Shown: piece after piece, positions 36,806 to 50,100 of the stretch
How positions within the stretch are numbered: position 1 is the stretch's first letter
Layout: every line of letters begins with the position of its first letter
Assembly (NCBI RefSeq): GCF_910596095.1
Contig: NC_056535.1
Span: forward strand, 8,845,501 to 8,909,500
Direction of reading: 5' to 3'
Source of the DNA: Thunnus maccoyii
Taxonomy: Eukaryota; Chordata; Actinopteri; Scombriformes; Scombridae
DNA: 64,000 bases
Made by a program: the position numbers and the translations under genes
The notes under the pieces: generated by a model
The model's input: the letters and a program-made list of their open reading frames with translations, nothing else
Told to the model about the DNA's origin: nothing
Databases searched by the model: none

Positions 36806-39800
36806 TCAGTTTTGTAAATGTGGTGGCTTGCAAATGGAAGCCAGTTGGTTGAACTTGGGGCCCAGGTCTGTCAGCAATTTCATGAATGAATCGTCGTCAG
36901 GAATGGTGATGTTCTCCAGTTCTGAGAGGTTGTCTGAGTCCTCCTCATATGCGTAGAGGTGAGGCTGATAGTCCCCCAGATCCTCCTCTTTCTGCTCAAG
37001 TGAGGAAAGCCTCTGCAGACAAGGAAAATGTCAAACTGAATACAGTTTACTGCTGCATGCTCATACATGCACTTTTATAACCTAATTTAGCAGAGTAGAC
37101 TCGACAAGTCACTGCACTACCCTTAAACTACAGCAGATACTGTGTGTGCAATACCAACCCAATGAAGTAGCGCTAAGAGAGCCGTATCCGATACACCACT
37201 AGAGTTCATTTTGTAGAGGGGATTCATCGTGCCCCAGCCCTGAACCTGTACACATAAAAACCCAATTAAGTTTCTTCTGCTTTTGCCTCAAAGTAATTAA
37301 AGTAAGTAAAGTGTGTTCAAGCCAACAATTGTTACTCTACCTGGTGGTTGAGGTTACTTCCACTGGCTATTAGAGAATTCCAGTTTGTCTTAGATTGGAG
37401 GAAAGACTGATAGAGAAAAAAAGGGGAGCAAAGAGGAACATGAATATTTGAATTCACTTCAATTGACCTGGACAACTGTTGGGGATATTACCTGTTTCCT
37501 GTTGTTACTGTTGAACAGATGGGAAACGTTTTCCTTTCTGTAATCTGTTTCGTCTTTGTAGTTGACGTTTTGCTCCGCATCCTGTTGAACAGACTGACAG
37601 GAGCAACTGTGATAAACAGCTGATTTAAAGTGTTGTATGCTCACCTATTGTTGAATATAATAAGTCTATTTTTACAAGCAATGTTATCAAAACTGGAAAA
37701 TGCGAGAAAAATCTATTTCAGGTTTTGTAGTTTAATCCTTGCTCAGCCCTGGTGAAAGATGTTTACATCTATATCACATTCATCGGTACCCACCTTGGTT
37801 AAAATTTTGTTCATTTGTTGCACTCCATCATGCAGGCTTTGCCCTTTATATGAATCCTGTTGCTTCGTGGCAGTGGACACTGCCAGGACACCATCAGGAA
37901 CCTTGAAAAAAGAAATTGTAGCAGATATTTGCATGAAGGGAAATCTGAAAATGTATAACTGGTTTGTTTTCAAATGTTTCTGAGCAGTGACCTTGCAGTC
38001 TATTCCTGGTTTCTCAATGTTTGACGGGAAGAGGGTTTCTGCATAGGAATCATCATACGGCAAAGCAGTGAACTCCTTTTTGCGGGTGATCACAAGTGCT
38101 ATCAGTAGAAGAACTGTCAGTGAGAAAGAGATGACAAAATAAGTTAGTGGTTTTTGAAATGTAACTTCTTGTTGGTGTACTCCTTTACCATATCCTTGTT
38201 CTTTCTTGTTCTAATGCTGAGTAAAGGTGTGAAGTTACACAAAAGTCTATTGGTGAGACTGATGATTGAAATCTTCAGATTGTCGGGGGGATTTGAGAGC
38301 TAAAATGTGTTTGACTGTGAAAAACTATGTTCTATATTTTTCTTTCTGGGATAAAGAAGTTTCAGTTTCTTACACAGGAGTAAAAGTAGTGAGGCAAACA
38401 CTATGCCTATTGAACTGGAGGCAGCTGTTATTTCAGCGTTGCGGTTTTGGCAGTTGGGTGTCACAGAGCAATCACACACGGTCACACTGAGGTTGTAAAC
38501 GCCAAACTCTCCCTGCATGCCAGAGATCTCTAGATCAACTGTGTGTTTGCCAGCATACACACCAGGCTCCTTCACCAAGCCAGCTGTATAACCTAAGAGA
38601 AAGAACAATAATAATGTAATGGTTGTTTTTTGAAATGTTCGCTGTGATATTTAACTACATAGCATAGTCTTCTGTACCATATGAAGGATTCAGTGTCCAT
38701 TTTCCTTTGACATCTCCCAGCAGTTTAAATGTGAAAGGCCCTGCAAAGGGATTTTCATCCAGGTCGAAGGCTGTGATGTTGATGGTGGTGGGATCATCAG
38801 ACAAGCACACATCCACATAGTCTAATGTCAGCTGTGGCACGTTGTCATTCTGGTCAGTCACATGGATGTTCAGTGTAGCTGTGCTTGTCAGAGGTGGCTT
38901 ACCTGTTAAAATTTTTTTAAAAATGGTGTCACAAAAGTGTTTTAGATGTGAATCAAACCTTTCTTAGGTCATGAAAGTAAGAAATATTTAGTATGTGTGT
39001 CCATGCCAACCAGCAACGCTTTGAGTTTTACCATTGTCCACTGCGTGCAGTAAGACGGTGTAGACACTGTTAACGACATGAGGAGACTCTCTGTCTGGTG
39101 ACTTGACTGTAGTGATGTTGCCAGTGTGGGGATCCACTGTCACCCAGCCATCAGGATCATGTCCTACTGAGTACCTGTGCACAAAATACAATGTGCATTA
39201 TTATAGGTGATCATAGATAAGAGCTGAACACGTTAACACAAACATCTGACTCACACAAAGTCTCTTGCATGACTGGTGTCAGGATCTACAGCGGTTACTT
39301 TCTCTACCCAGGTGCCAGTGGGAGAGTTCTCCTCCAGAATGGCCTCTTTGACAGTCACATTGAACACTGGGGGGTCGTTCACATCCTCAACTTCGATGAT
39401 GACTTTTACAGAAGGAGGCTGAACTGCACCGGCATCATCACCATTGATGGTGTCAACTTTCCAGAGGCCTGAGGTCGTCTTCTCCTTCACTTCACAGGAG
39501 AAATATGGCGCCTCATTTTCCACTGAGATGGACAGCTCTCTCTGTGCTCCTTCCTCAAAGTCCAATGCCTGAAATTAAGCCATATGAAGTTCAATTCAAT
39601 TGTTGATTTTTCATATTTATTATTCATAACACATTTTGTGATTCAATGTAAGCATCAACTTTAAAAAAAATACTAACGTCAACAGGAGCAGACATATTAT
39701 GACAAACAAGCTTGTAGTAGGACTAGAAGTGGGCGTCACTGTAATGTGAAGCATGCAGCCAAACAGCACTTACTTTTACTACAGTCAGGATTCCATCATT

Positions 39801-42800
39801 GGTGTCTGGGTCTGTTTCTATCTTGAAGTGCTCTCCCTCGTCACCTTGGATGGTGTATTTGACTCTCCATGCCGAGCTGTTCCGGGTGTCTCTGTCGGTC
39901 ACATGCAGCCGCAGAGGAGAGGACCCAGTCTCATGTTCCTTCACTTTGCTGGGGCCCTAAAGTATTAATCCAGGGTGCAAAAGAAATCTAGTTAACTTGT
40001 ACTTCCTACAGCTCTTAGTGAAAGTGTTCACACCCTGTGTTAAGAAGTGTTTGTTTGGACAAATATCAATTATACTGTTACTGTTACACACTAGAGCTGA
40101 TATGGCTTATTTAAAGCGTAAAATTATAATATGAAAAGTATAAACACTGGCAACACTGATTTTTAAAATTTCAGTTAAAACAAGTATTTATTCTTTGTAA
40201 TAACATTTTTTCTATGGTGAGTTCTTGCAAATTAATCCCAAGGTTGCAATATTTTGAATGATCCCTGGAGAATGTAGACTCATATTTGCAGACTATTCTT
40301 TTGGTTGTATAACTGCGTACTGGCTAAACGAGAATAAAACCTCCACAGGAGAATAGATAAGCAGATATAAAAAAGTAAAAAAGAAAAAAAAAAGAAACCC
40401 ACATGCATTTGCATCCATATTTGTTTGACCTATAAAATGACACTGAAAAAAAGAACATTTATGTGAAGTCATTATGCAGCTCTAAGACATATTGTGAATT
40501 CTTTCTCTGTTCATTATTTATTAACCTTTTCTTTTTTATTTCATTTGTTTCTTTATTTTGACTTACCCATTACTCTGTTTTGTTTTGTTTTTTTCATGTT
40601 TTGTATAGTTGGTTTTCTGCTTGCTTGCAAAATCTCAATGGACAATTATAATATAATAGACAATGACATCAAGCCATAGAAGAGTCACTATAGAATATCA
40701 ACAGATGAATGAGTGACAGTCAGAAAGATGGCTAAAACTTGATTTAGTGTCTTATTTTCAGATGGTAACAGCAATATGTGATGACACTATACACCATTGT
40801 AACATTAAAGGCAAGTGTGTGTTGTGATGTTGTTGAGCATGTTTTAACCGAGACAACTGCTTACTGTTTGTCCGATGATGGATGGGAGGTGGTTGTTGCC
40901 ATCCTGGACATGAACCACAACAGTGGTTGAACTGGAAAGGCTGACCACTTCACCATGGTCCTTGGCCTCCACCAATACAGTAAACATTTCAGCCACCTTA
41001 ATACAAGCAAATTAATTTTGATTGATAGTTTTTCTTCCATATTGATAAATGTATCCTGCACCCATTTCCTTGCAAAGTAGCTTCATCATTTTGTTCTAAC
41101 ATGTATCCTTTTTTAGATATAAATCCATAAAATGTGATATAACAACACATGCGGTGTCACTGAGACACATATAGATAAACTCACTCACCCTGCAACTCAT
41201 TTTAGTTCACATAGGATACAGAAGTATGCTGTACATACTTTCACAGATACCACATGTCATATATTACATTCTCCTATCAGACCCCACAGAACAGGGATTG
41301 GTACTATTACTCAATCTAGGTATGTACTGCATGTGTCATATGATCCTGACATTTTAAATAAAGGGAGACTTGCCTCATGGTCCAAACATCCTTTGTATGA
41401 GATCATTCCAGACTCATCAATGAAGAATTCAGTGTTTGGAGGGTTTGGAGACACAGATTTGATTTCATAATGGAAAGTTGAGTTTGGTGTCCCACTCTGG
41501 TCACTGTCATAGGCTAGCACAGTCAAGAGGTTGGAGCCTGTTGGTAAATGACAAAACCCTTTAGACTGCTCCCAAAAAAGGAGTAAAAAATGTAGAGGCA
41601 TATGGTTTATTGTTTCTTTACCTTGTATGTTCTCTTCTTTGACACTGACTTCATACAGATCCCTCTGAAAGCGTGGTGGGTTGTCGTTGATGTCCAGTAT
41701 GGAAATCTCAAGGCCTAATTTAGTGTCAATTGATAAATCTGTCTTTCTGGCCTCAAATTTTAGCTACAGGTTGAATGATATGATTCAGAGTAAGTCACAG
41801 AGATCAGGTTAAGTAAAGTTTACACCAGTAAGGATAAGAAATGAGTTGATGTAACTAGATGTTGGTATGTAATACATGTGGAGTCTAACCTTTAGCATTG
41901 TCTTCTCCTCATAGTCCACGGCCCTGTGGACAGACACGTTGCCAGACTCTTTATGAATGGAGAGGACTCCTATTGGCTCTTCATCCACTCCTTGCCCATA
42001 GAGATCAAAGTATACTCGATAGTCACGCGCAATACTAACCTACAACACAACAGCAAACACTTTACAGTTGGCTTTTGGGACCCTGCATTTGCTATATGCA
42101 AGAATTAATGAGCTACGTTTTGAATGAAGAGATAGGAATTGAAGAAAAAAAATGCTGGTGTCAAATTAAAGCTTATCACAGACAGGTAAAGACAACTAGT
42201 TAAAGAATTGATTGTCTTAAGAGCTTTGCTTACAAATGGTAATGTTTGGTAGTTGCATTTATGAAAATGTGTGCAAAGACTTCTTAGAGGAAGTGATTTC
42301 ACAGTGTGACCAGTTTTTCTTTACTCAGTGGTTTTCTCACCTTGCCCAGCACATACGGAAATGGCCCTGTTTGCTCCTCCTCAATTGTAAAGGAGTCAAT
42401 GATCCATGATCTTCTGTGACGGCTCAGCAGCTCTGAACATGTCACACTTGACAAATAATAAATCTGAAAGTGGACCAACCAAAACCTGAGGAACATGATC
42501 TTCACAAGAAAGTCATAACATGCAAAGTAGGAGTGTTTGTTCGAGGTGATGGGTGGGGGAAGGTGGAGAGGGAGGGGGGGTTATAATGTGTGCCATCTCT
42601 ACACTTGGGAATAAACTTGATAGTTGGCGAGCATAGTTCCGCATACATGGTTAACCAGCTCTTGTGAAATGGAGCGGGAAATTCCACAGCACAGTATTAC
42701 GTCATAAATTTGTACCTTGTACCTAATGATTTTTTTCACCTGTTGTATAAATGCTTTAAATGAGTCGATGTTATACCATTACTGACTGATCTAAACTCTC

Positions 42801-43144
42801 TCACAGGGAGACATTGACCAAAACTAAAAGATCAACTGTCCTTGAACCTATAGACCAGCAGATTGCTAGAAAATAACATTAACTTAAAAAAAAACAGGCT
42901 TAAGAATGATTTTATAGGTGATATAATAAACCTTCTTAACTTATTACCTAAAGTAATATTGTGTCACATTTTCATTCAACAAATAAAGAAAGAAGAAATA
43001 TTACTGTTTAAGTAAAACTGTATTGTAGCAGAAACTTATATCTATAAAATTTAAATACCATAATTGTATACATTTCCAATTACAGTCATTTCAGAAAGAA
43101 TGTAAATTGATGTTGCTACATACCAGGAGTAAGAAGCCGAGCAT
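36806..43144 (-). CDS. cdh26: Cadherin-26-like cadherin
   Basis: Calcium-dependent adhesion receptor of 825 residues. Seventeen coding exons from the ATG: 43124-43144, 42341-42463, 41890-42039, 41622-41763, 41374-41537, 40865-40996, 39774-39956, 39255-39568, 39032-39174, 38678-38902, 38374-38592, 37992-38113, 37794-37901, 37492-37581, 37341-37388, 37159-37245, 36806-37012; they sum to 2478 nt in frame. A short signal peptide and a tiny propeptide end in the furin site RHRR, after which the mature chain starts SWII with the strand-swap Trp. Calcium motifs such as DINDNPP, DVNDPP and DQNDN mark about four to five cadherin repeats. A Leu/Ile membrane helix at about 590-615 precedes a tail ending FMKLLTDLGPKFNQLASIC, the catenin-binding motif. 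Size and synteny favour cdh26; desmoglein-like alternatives fit less well. Intron 5 has a GC donor. Confidence 0.9.
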
Positions 43145-43652
43145 GATGCGAGTTCAGTACGTCCAGCTTCGAGTGTTTGAGGAATGGCCTAACTGACATT
43201 TGAGAAAAGGAAGACAAGACCCTGCCTTTTCTGCTTTACACACCCACATACATGAATATAATAATCACAGTTTACGGCGTGCGTGAGCATGTGATAATAA
43301 GCTTTGACACGTCACTGTTTAATCAAAACTTTCTTAATACTTGAATGATTCATGCAGGTATCTGACTTTTCGAAATCTTTCTGAAATCTTCCTTGTACTG
43401 TACATGATGTGTGGTATCTGAAAAAAGTCTTCCCTCTCTTCTTTTCAACATACATGTTGTGGTTCCAGCAGTGTGCAAACTTGACATAGTTAGAGATCAT
43501 TTTATGAGGCTGCCCTGCAGGTTCAGCTTGTTGCTCTCCCTCAGGCATCATATTTAAATGCTGTCCGGAAGAGCACTTATCTACACATGTTAACACAACT
43601 TGAAATGACCAGGAACTTAGTTTCTTAGTTTCAAGAATTTAGTTTCTTTTCT
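43145..43652. other. Interval between the cdh26-like start and the dbndd2 3' end
   Basis: Should contain the cdh26-like promoter and 5' UTR. No clear TATA box or other motif was recognised, and no gene is seen. Confidence 0.5.
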
Positions 43653-44196
43653 TTTATTGGTAAAACAAAGAAATCTTGTTAGAGATTAATTTGAAATTAG
43701 AGCCAGAAAACAGAATTTGCATTTGCAGGACAATGTGTTGCCTCAAAAAACAGTACATTTAATGATCAGAACCAAATTTACCCAAAGTCATACACGACTC
43801 AATGACTATGTTTAATTCCCGTCATTGTTTTACTGTCCTGGGTTGTGTTAATACTGTACAAAATTTAGAAACATCATCAACATCATACATCAACTACAAG
43901 TCCGGTGAGGTCAGAAACAGGGGAACAGATGTTGTCCTCTGAAACATGCCAAAACAGGAAAGGAAACTGGTGAGAATTAAAAGGAAATCTTCATATTTAC
44001 AGTTCATTGTCCCCACCTCCAAAACACACACAGAACCCCACCTACAACTCCTAAATCAAGGAACAGTAACAGTGATTAGAGCCAGTGTGTGGAGTGGCCA
44101 CTTTCAATAGCTCACATTGCAAAGTCGACTTTTCGTCTCTGGCCAAGGTGTTAACTACTGTGATGCAGGTGAAGATCATTGTGGGGAGAGTGCGTC
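43653..44196 (-). other. dbndd2: dbndd2 3' UTR with poly(A) signal
   Basis: Non-coding sequence after the stop. A minus-strand AATAAA is at 43653-43658, giving a 3' UTR of about 0.55 kb. Confidence 0.6.
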
Positions 44197-47100
44197 CTAC
44201 GAAGATGATGATGGAGTCTGAGTTTTCACCTTCTCTGTCTCTGGGGATGCGGCTCTCCGCTTGATTGTGCTGGTGTGTGTTTCTTCATCGTCTGACCCGA
44301 CTACAGGGGTGTCTCCTCCATTGGCATTGGTGATCTGGCTGTCAGAGGAGGAGTTAGAAGATGTGGAAGACATGCGGGACTTGGCGTCAAGACCCTCAAG
44401 TACATGTTGAAAGAGTCCGTTACTGATGACTTCGTCATTGTTGTTGTTTCCTTGGACTGTGAGTCATAAAAAACATTGTTAGGGATGCAAAGTGCTACTT
44501 TATCTTTTGTCATTTCTGTTCTTCTTCCTAGTTTCAATACCTGGCAAAGGTGAGGTCAGGACCCCCTCTTCCCCCCCAGAGCTGAAGAAGACATCCAAAG
44601 CCTCCTGGTCAGAGATGTCAATCAGCTCCATCTGATCCAGCAAGTCCACGTTCACCTCCATGGACGAGATGCTTCCGATGGGAGCTGCGAGGAAAGGTGA
44701 AGCTAGAAATTAAATGCATCTCTACACTCTATGTATGTGCATTTGTGCATCTTTGTGTATTGGTTTATAAAAATACTACAGGTCCAACTCACGTCTCTTG
44801 TAGTCTCTGATACAAAGGTGCGCCGAGGACAGGTAGACGTCCACGTCATGCTGGAAGACCTCCTCGAAGAAACGCTGTCTCTCTCTCAGTTTGAGCTGCT
44901 GTGCTGCGTCCACATCTGGGAGCCTCTGGCCACGCTCGGTCTCCGCTGGAAATCACAACAGCAGGACAGAAGTTTAGATACCAGCTCATGATGTTTTATA
45001 CCTGATACCTGGAGCCTCAAGGCTAGACAGCATAAAAGGCTGCATCCTAGTCAAAACACAGAGAAGTTCCTCCACTCTGGCACTGTTGGGGTGCTGGTCA
45101 GTGAGATTACCTGGTGCTGTATAATGTGACACATGATCTGAGATCCATATTACAGTCAAATTTTGGTAGCCAGAAGGGGGAGGCATTGAGCTTTAAGTGA
45201 GATGTGTAAGGAGGTGGAATTCCCTTTTTTCTGGACTCTTAGATTGACTTTTGAAATGTAACACAGCAAGGATAAAAAGTCAATCACATATATCACAAGT
45301 AGTAAAATATCCTGTTGTTATCTTAACTGTAAACAATCTGTTTCCATTTTCCTCTGAATTTTCGTTCCTGTGGATAATGATTAATTCCACCAACACACTG
45401 CTTTGTCTGATAAAACAAACTGTTTGTTTATCCAGGACACTGATTAAACAAACTGTTCTAGCCTATACATTTACTAAATCTGTGCTGATCCACAGATTGC
45501 TTTGCAAAGGCGAGCCGTCGAATCTCTTGCTAAATTAATCTGGTTTAAGATACCATGCAATCCCATTTTCCCCCCCATCAGCATCACTGTAATAAAGCTG
45601 AGTGCACATCCAACGTGTGAGTGAAGGGGTGAACTGCAGCAGTGTGACTGGAAGAGGCATGAGGAGAGGAAAAATGCTGGGCTCAGTAAATACTGTAAAT
45701 ATGGCCACTACTGAGAAAGAAACACACGAAATGAGGGCAAAGAGACAATGATTCCTACATTGTCTATGAATGTAAAGACAAAACCCATAGATAGATAGAT
45801 AGAAATACAAAGGAAGCAACTGAGTTTAACATTTTTGGAAACAGACAAATTAGTTTTCTTGCTGAGAGTTACATGATGGCGCCACTGTCATGTCTGTACA
45901 CCAAATATGAAGCTACAGCCAGGAGACAGTTAGCTTACCTTAGCATACGGACTGGAAACAGGAAAAACAGCTAGCCTGGCTCTGTCCAAAATTAACAAAA
46001 AAGCTCACCACATGTTATATATCTTGTTTGTTTCATTTGTACAAAGACTGAAGCATAAAAACAACAAGTTGTTAATTGTGTTAGTGAGCTTTAGAGATGT
46101 ATTTAGGCAGATTTTGTCGTCTCCGGACACCAACAAACTAGCTGTTTCACCCTGTTTCCATTCTTTGTGCTAAGCTAAGCTAAACTCCTGGCTGTTGCCT
46201 CATTTTTAACGTACAGATAAGAGAGTGGTATCTTCTTGTCTGACTCCACAAAGAAGTCAATTTATAATAATTTAATATTTTCCAAAACTCAAACTACTGC
46301 TTTAAATTCAGTTTACAGGGAAAAGTACATGTTGCATATTTCAGCCTACTCTGCACCGACAAACGATAGTCTTTCATTACAAAGTGCATTTCTGCTCCAT
46401 TTCCTTCTTTACTATGAATCCATGTGTTGCACAGTCATTAGAACAATGTCTGATTTTTTAGGAGCCATTACAACCTACAGGCCGGGAATTGAGCTAATTG
46501 GATGACTCTTTCAAGCCTTGTCTAAACTGGGAATAATGTGAAGATTATCTAGTCTGTGTTGAGAGCAGCACTCACAGCAGCTCTATAAATACACCAGTGA
46601 ATGATGGAGAATAGAAAGACACTCAGCTCAGGATCTTTACAATACCAGGAAAGAGAAGAATTCCAGGGATTCTCTGTTGCAACACAAAGAGACTGTCTTT
46701 TTTTACACAACCTCTCTGGTATGTCCTCATAATGAACTATTTACCTGATAACTGCTGCAGTCAGGATAAAATTGCTAACACTTTAAATAAATTTGAAAGC
46801 AGCCCCCCCCCCCCATGAGTCGAGCCTAGGCACATGTCTGCGGTAACGGCAGGACACACGCCTGTCACGGCAGCTCTGCTCTGCCCTGTTTGACAGCCTG
46901 CCTCCTGGGCACAGCGGCCTCGCCAGCTCTGGGATCAGACAGCTTTGGAGGGAAGAGAGGAAGAGGACAACTCAATCCCCAGGGCTGGACCGGCTGACAC
47001 CAGCTATGGGCGTACAGTATGTGGGCGTAGACAGAGCCCGGAAACATAGACGGGAGTCCCCACAGACTGAAAACACAAGAATCTACAAGCAAATTGGCCG

Positions 47101-50100
47101 CAAAAAGTGATGAGTTGACAATATCTGCCTTCACACAGTGATCACACTGTAATGTGTTTGGTTCAAGTTATGGAGCTGAAATACGAGATGAATTGGCATC
47201 ATTGTGCTTTGTTTTTTTTTTTTCAAATTGAGGTTTTCATACATACTTTAATTGATTATTCATATTTGAAAATGAGCCATTAATTGGATCATGTGCTTTT
47301 TGGGGCATCAGGAAATGAATTGAACCATTAAGACACTGTAACATTATTTAACTGTCTCAAACATGCAAAAACTCCACTGTACGACATCATGTGTGTGCTG
47401 CAGGGTCTGAATGATTCATCTTCTAATCAGCTAGATAAAGATAAGCATATATAAAACTTTGTCATAGGGCTTTTTTCTGGCCAGTCAGACAGGATGTGAT
47501 CCTTCTCATCTCTAACTATGCTCATCTCACTCTCCCTCTGCAAACTCTCATTTGTTGGATCATACTGGCATCCCTGCTATTTTTCACTTGATTTCCTTCC
47601 TTTTAGTTTTTACAGCAGAAGATATTCATAAAAAATGTGATCCATTGTCCCTTTGACACAAGATTAAATGTTAAAAGAGAATGGTCAAAAGCTCCATAAG
47701 CACCAGATCCTACAGATCAGTCATTCAAGTATGTTAAAAGAATTTCATGAGGAATGTAATTGTTTTAAATAGTCAAGTTTTATCCCTCTCATATCTCTCC
47801 CTCTAAAGCCACAAAGGACATTGTCGCTTACTGTTTTCACAGGCTAAGTCGTACTCTTCATGGGGTTCCCCTTTAACTATAGTGATTTATTACTCCTCTT
47901 CTCTTCTTGGAAGCTTAAGTCATTTCAACCATCGCTCTGTATGAAACAGACAGAAAACAGGTGTGTCTGCTAGTTATTAGAATATACAATTAATGAGTCA
48001 CCAGATACAACTGCTATTTCCTAGTTGCAATCTTAAAAAGGAATGATGGTACTGTACTGAAATGGCAGGCAAGTGATTACAAATTGTCATGTAGTCATCT
48101 TTATGGTAGTTGTCTATGCAGTGTTTCTGTCTTTGTCTATGTGTGTGTGAGGTTGTCAATTGTGTGTGTAAATGTGTGTGATACTCTCCTCTCCTTGCAC
48201 TGTTACACAATCAGAAATGCTATTGTCTACAGAGTCTTAAGGGAGCAAAGGGAGCCACGCTGACAAAGCAAGATGTCAGTAACAATTTGGAGCTGCCTGT
48301 TTGACATGTTTGCTCAAATGAAAAAGAGCCCCTTGTTTCATGTGACCGGCCGAGGACATCATGTCAGAGAGAAGACAAGATTTGTTTTTGGATGAATGAA
48401 TATCATTCCTTTTCTTTTTAAAGCAGAGCAGACGGGGGTTAGACAGCATGTTTGTGCTCCAACATTCTCTGAGAAAATGATGCTTTTCATTACAAGCTAC
48501 AGGTTTAAGCAAAATGCTCATCCCAAAGTTGTTTTTTTCCTACTCAGTTAAACACTGATTGATCACAGCATTGATTGTTTCTACTTAAAGGCTGAGGCCC
48601 ATGGAGTAGCTAAAGGTTAGCTACAGATGCATATCCTCACATTGATTTTGCTTCCCTAACCAGTTCTTTTTTCCATTGAATCACCTTGATCGATGCGGCT
48701 CCCCTTGCCGCGGACGACCCTGGTGACCTCTGATTAGCGCAACCACTCACACGGGAAAATCCTCTGTCGCAAGAAAAGCATGGGCACAGTGTCCACTGCT
48801 GATGAGATCACAGTCTGCTGCAGCCCTGCCACAACCCTGAGTCTTTAGTTTCATACCACAAGACGTCTGAAGGGCCTGTGGCTTCAAGAGGGAGGAGGGA
48901 GAGAGGGTGAGAGGGGATAAACAACCTACAGGCTTGTCTCACTTTCTGTTTTTCTTTTGTTTTTAGTCTTTTTTTCAGTCTCTCTTTCAGTCTTACTGTC
49001 TTTTTTCTGCCTCTCTTTCTTTGTATTTTTTCTCTCTCTGTCTTCGTCTGTCTCTCTGTCCTTACTGTCTTTCGTTCTGTTTCTCTTCCTGTCTTTTCTG
49101 TCTCTCTTTCTGTCTCTCTCTCTCTGCCTGTCTCTCCTTCTGTCTTTCTTTCTGTCTCGCCCTCCTTCCTTCCTCTGGGGGCTTTGGGAGTTGAGGAAGA
49201 AAAGGTCATAGATCAGGGCTGAGGACCAGCTGGACATGCAGAATGACTGGAACAGACAGAAAGACAGAGATGGAGACGGACAGAGCAGCCCGGACGTGTC
49301 TGCATGCCTCTCTGCCTCCCCACATAAAGACAAACCCAGATCCTCCGCTCAGGGGGCAGAGAGAGAAAGAGCCCATTCAGAGCTTGACAAAGACAGAGAT
49401 GTAAGGGAACGGGACTGGCCTGCACTCCTTAGACATGATGCCAGTTACAGGAAATCAGTTTGGATGTAGCGGAGGGTGAATACTCTTAAACTCAGCCTTT
49501 CATTTGGCCAGTAGAGCTGCATCCTTGTTAAATTCCTCTTATTCTGCAGTCCTTTACCACTTTTCTTTTTACTTTTGTTACATTTCCGTGAAAACTGTGT
49601 CATGATGAGACTTCTCATAAGACCCAGGGCCAGCTGCCAAACAGTATGATGCATCATTGCCACATGATGATAAAGAGATAATTCAATGCTCTACTTTTCT
49701 TAATTTGACTATATATTTTTCTAACATTTTTCAAATCAGGTGACTCTCTGTATATCTTTTCAGTATCTGCATGTTCTGAACGTCATGTGCCTCCCCCCAC
49801 TGACACATTTTCAAGGACAGGACTCAGAAGCACCAACTGCACAACCAGCCGAGGCAACACATTGATCTGGGGGCTAAATGACGGAATGGAAGGGCTCAGT
49901 GTCACCCACAGGCTGCCATTAGCCCATCTCAGTGCTGAATGTAAAAGTGAGGTCACAGGCAGACTCCCCTCTGACAGTGGGAATGGGAAGGTCAGGGCTG
50001 AATGGAGCACAGAAAAGTGTCTCTCCACATGATCCAGTTGTTTTTGGTTGTCTGAGCATATTATGGAGCGGCTCGCCAGACTCTCAGTTTGATTCTATTC

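Noticed and set aside
48808-49333. Two minus-strand ORFs rich in Lys, Glu, Arg, Asp and Thr
   Set aside because: They translate a purine-rich low-complexity strand.
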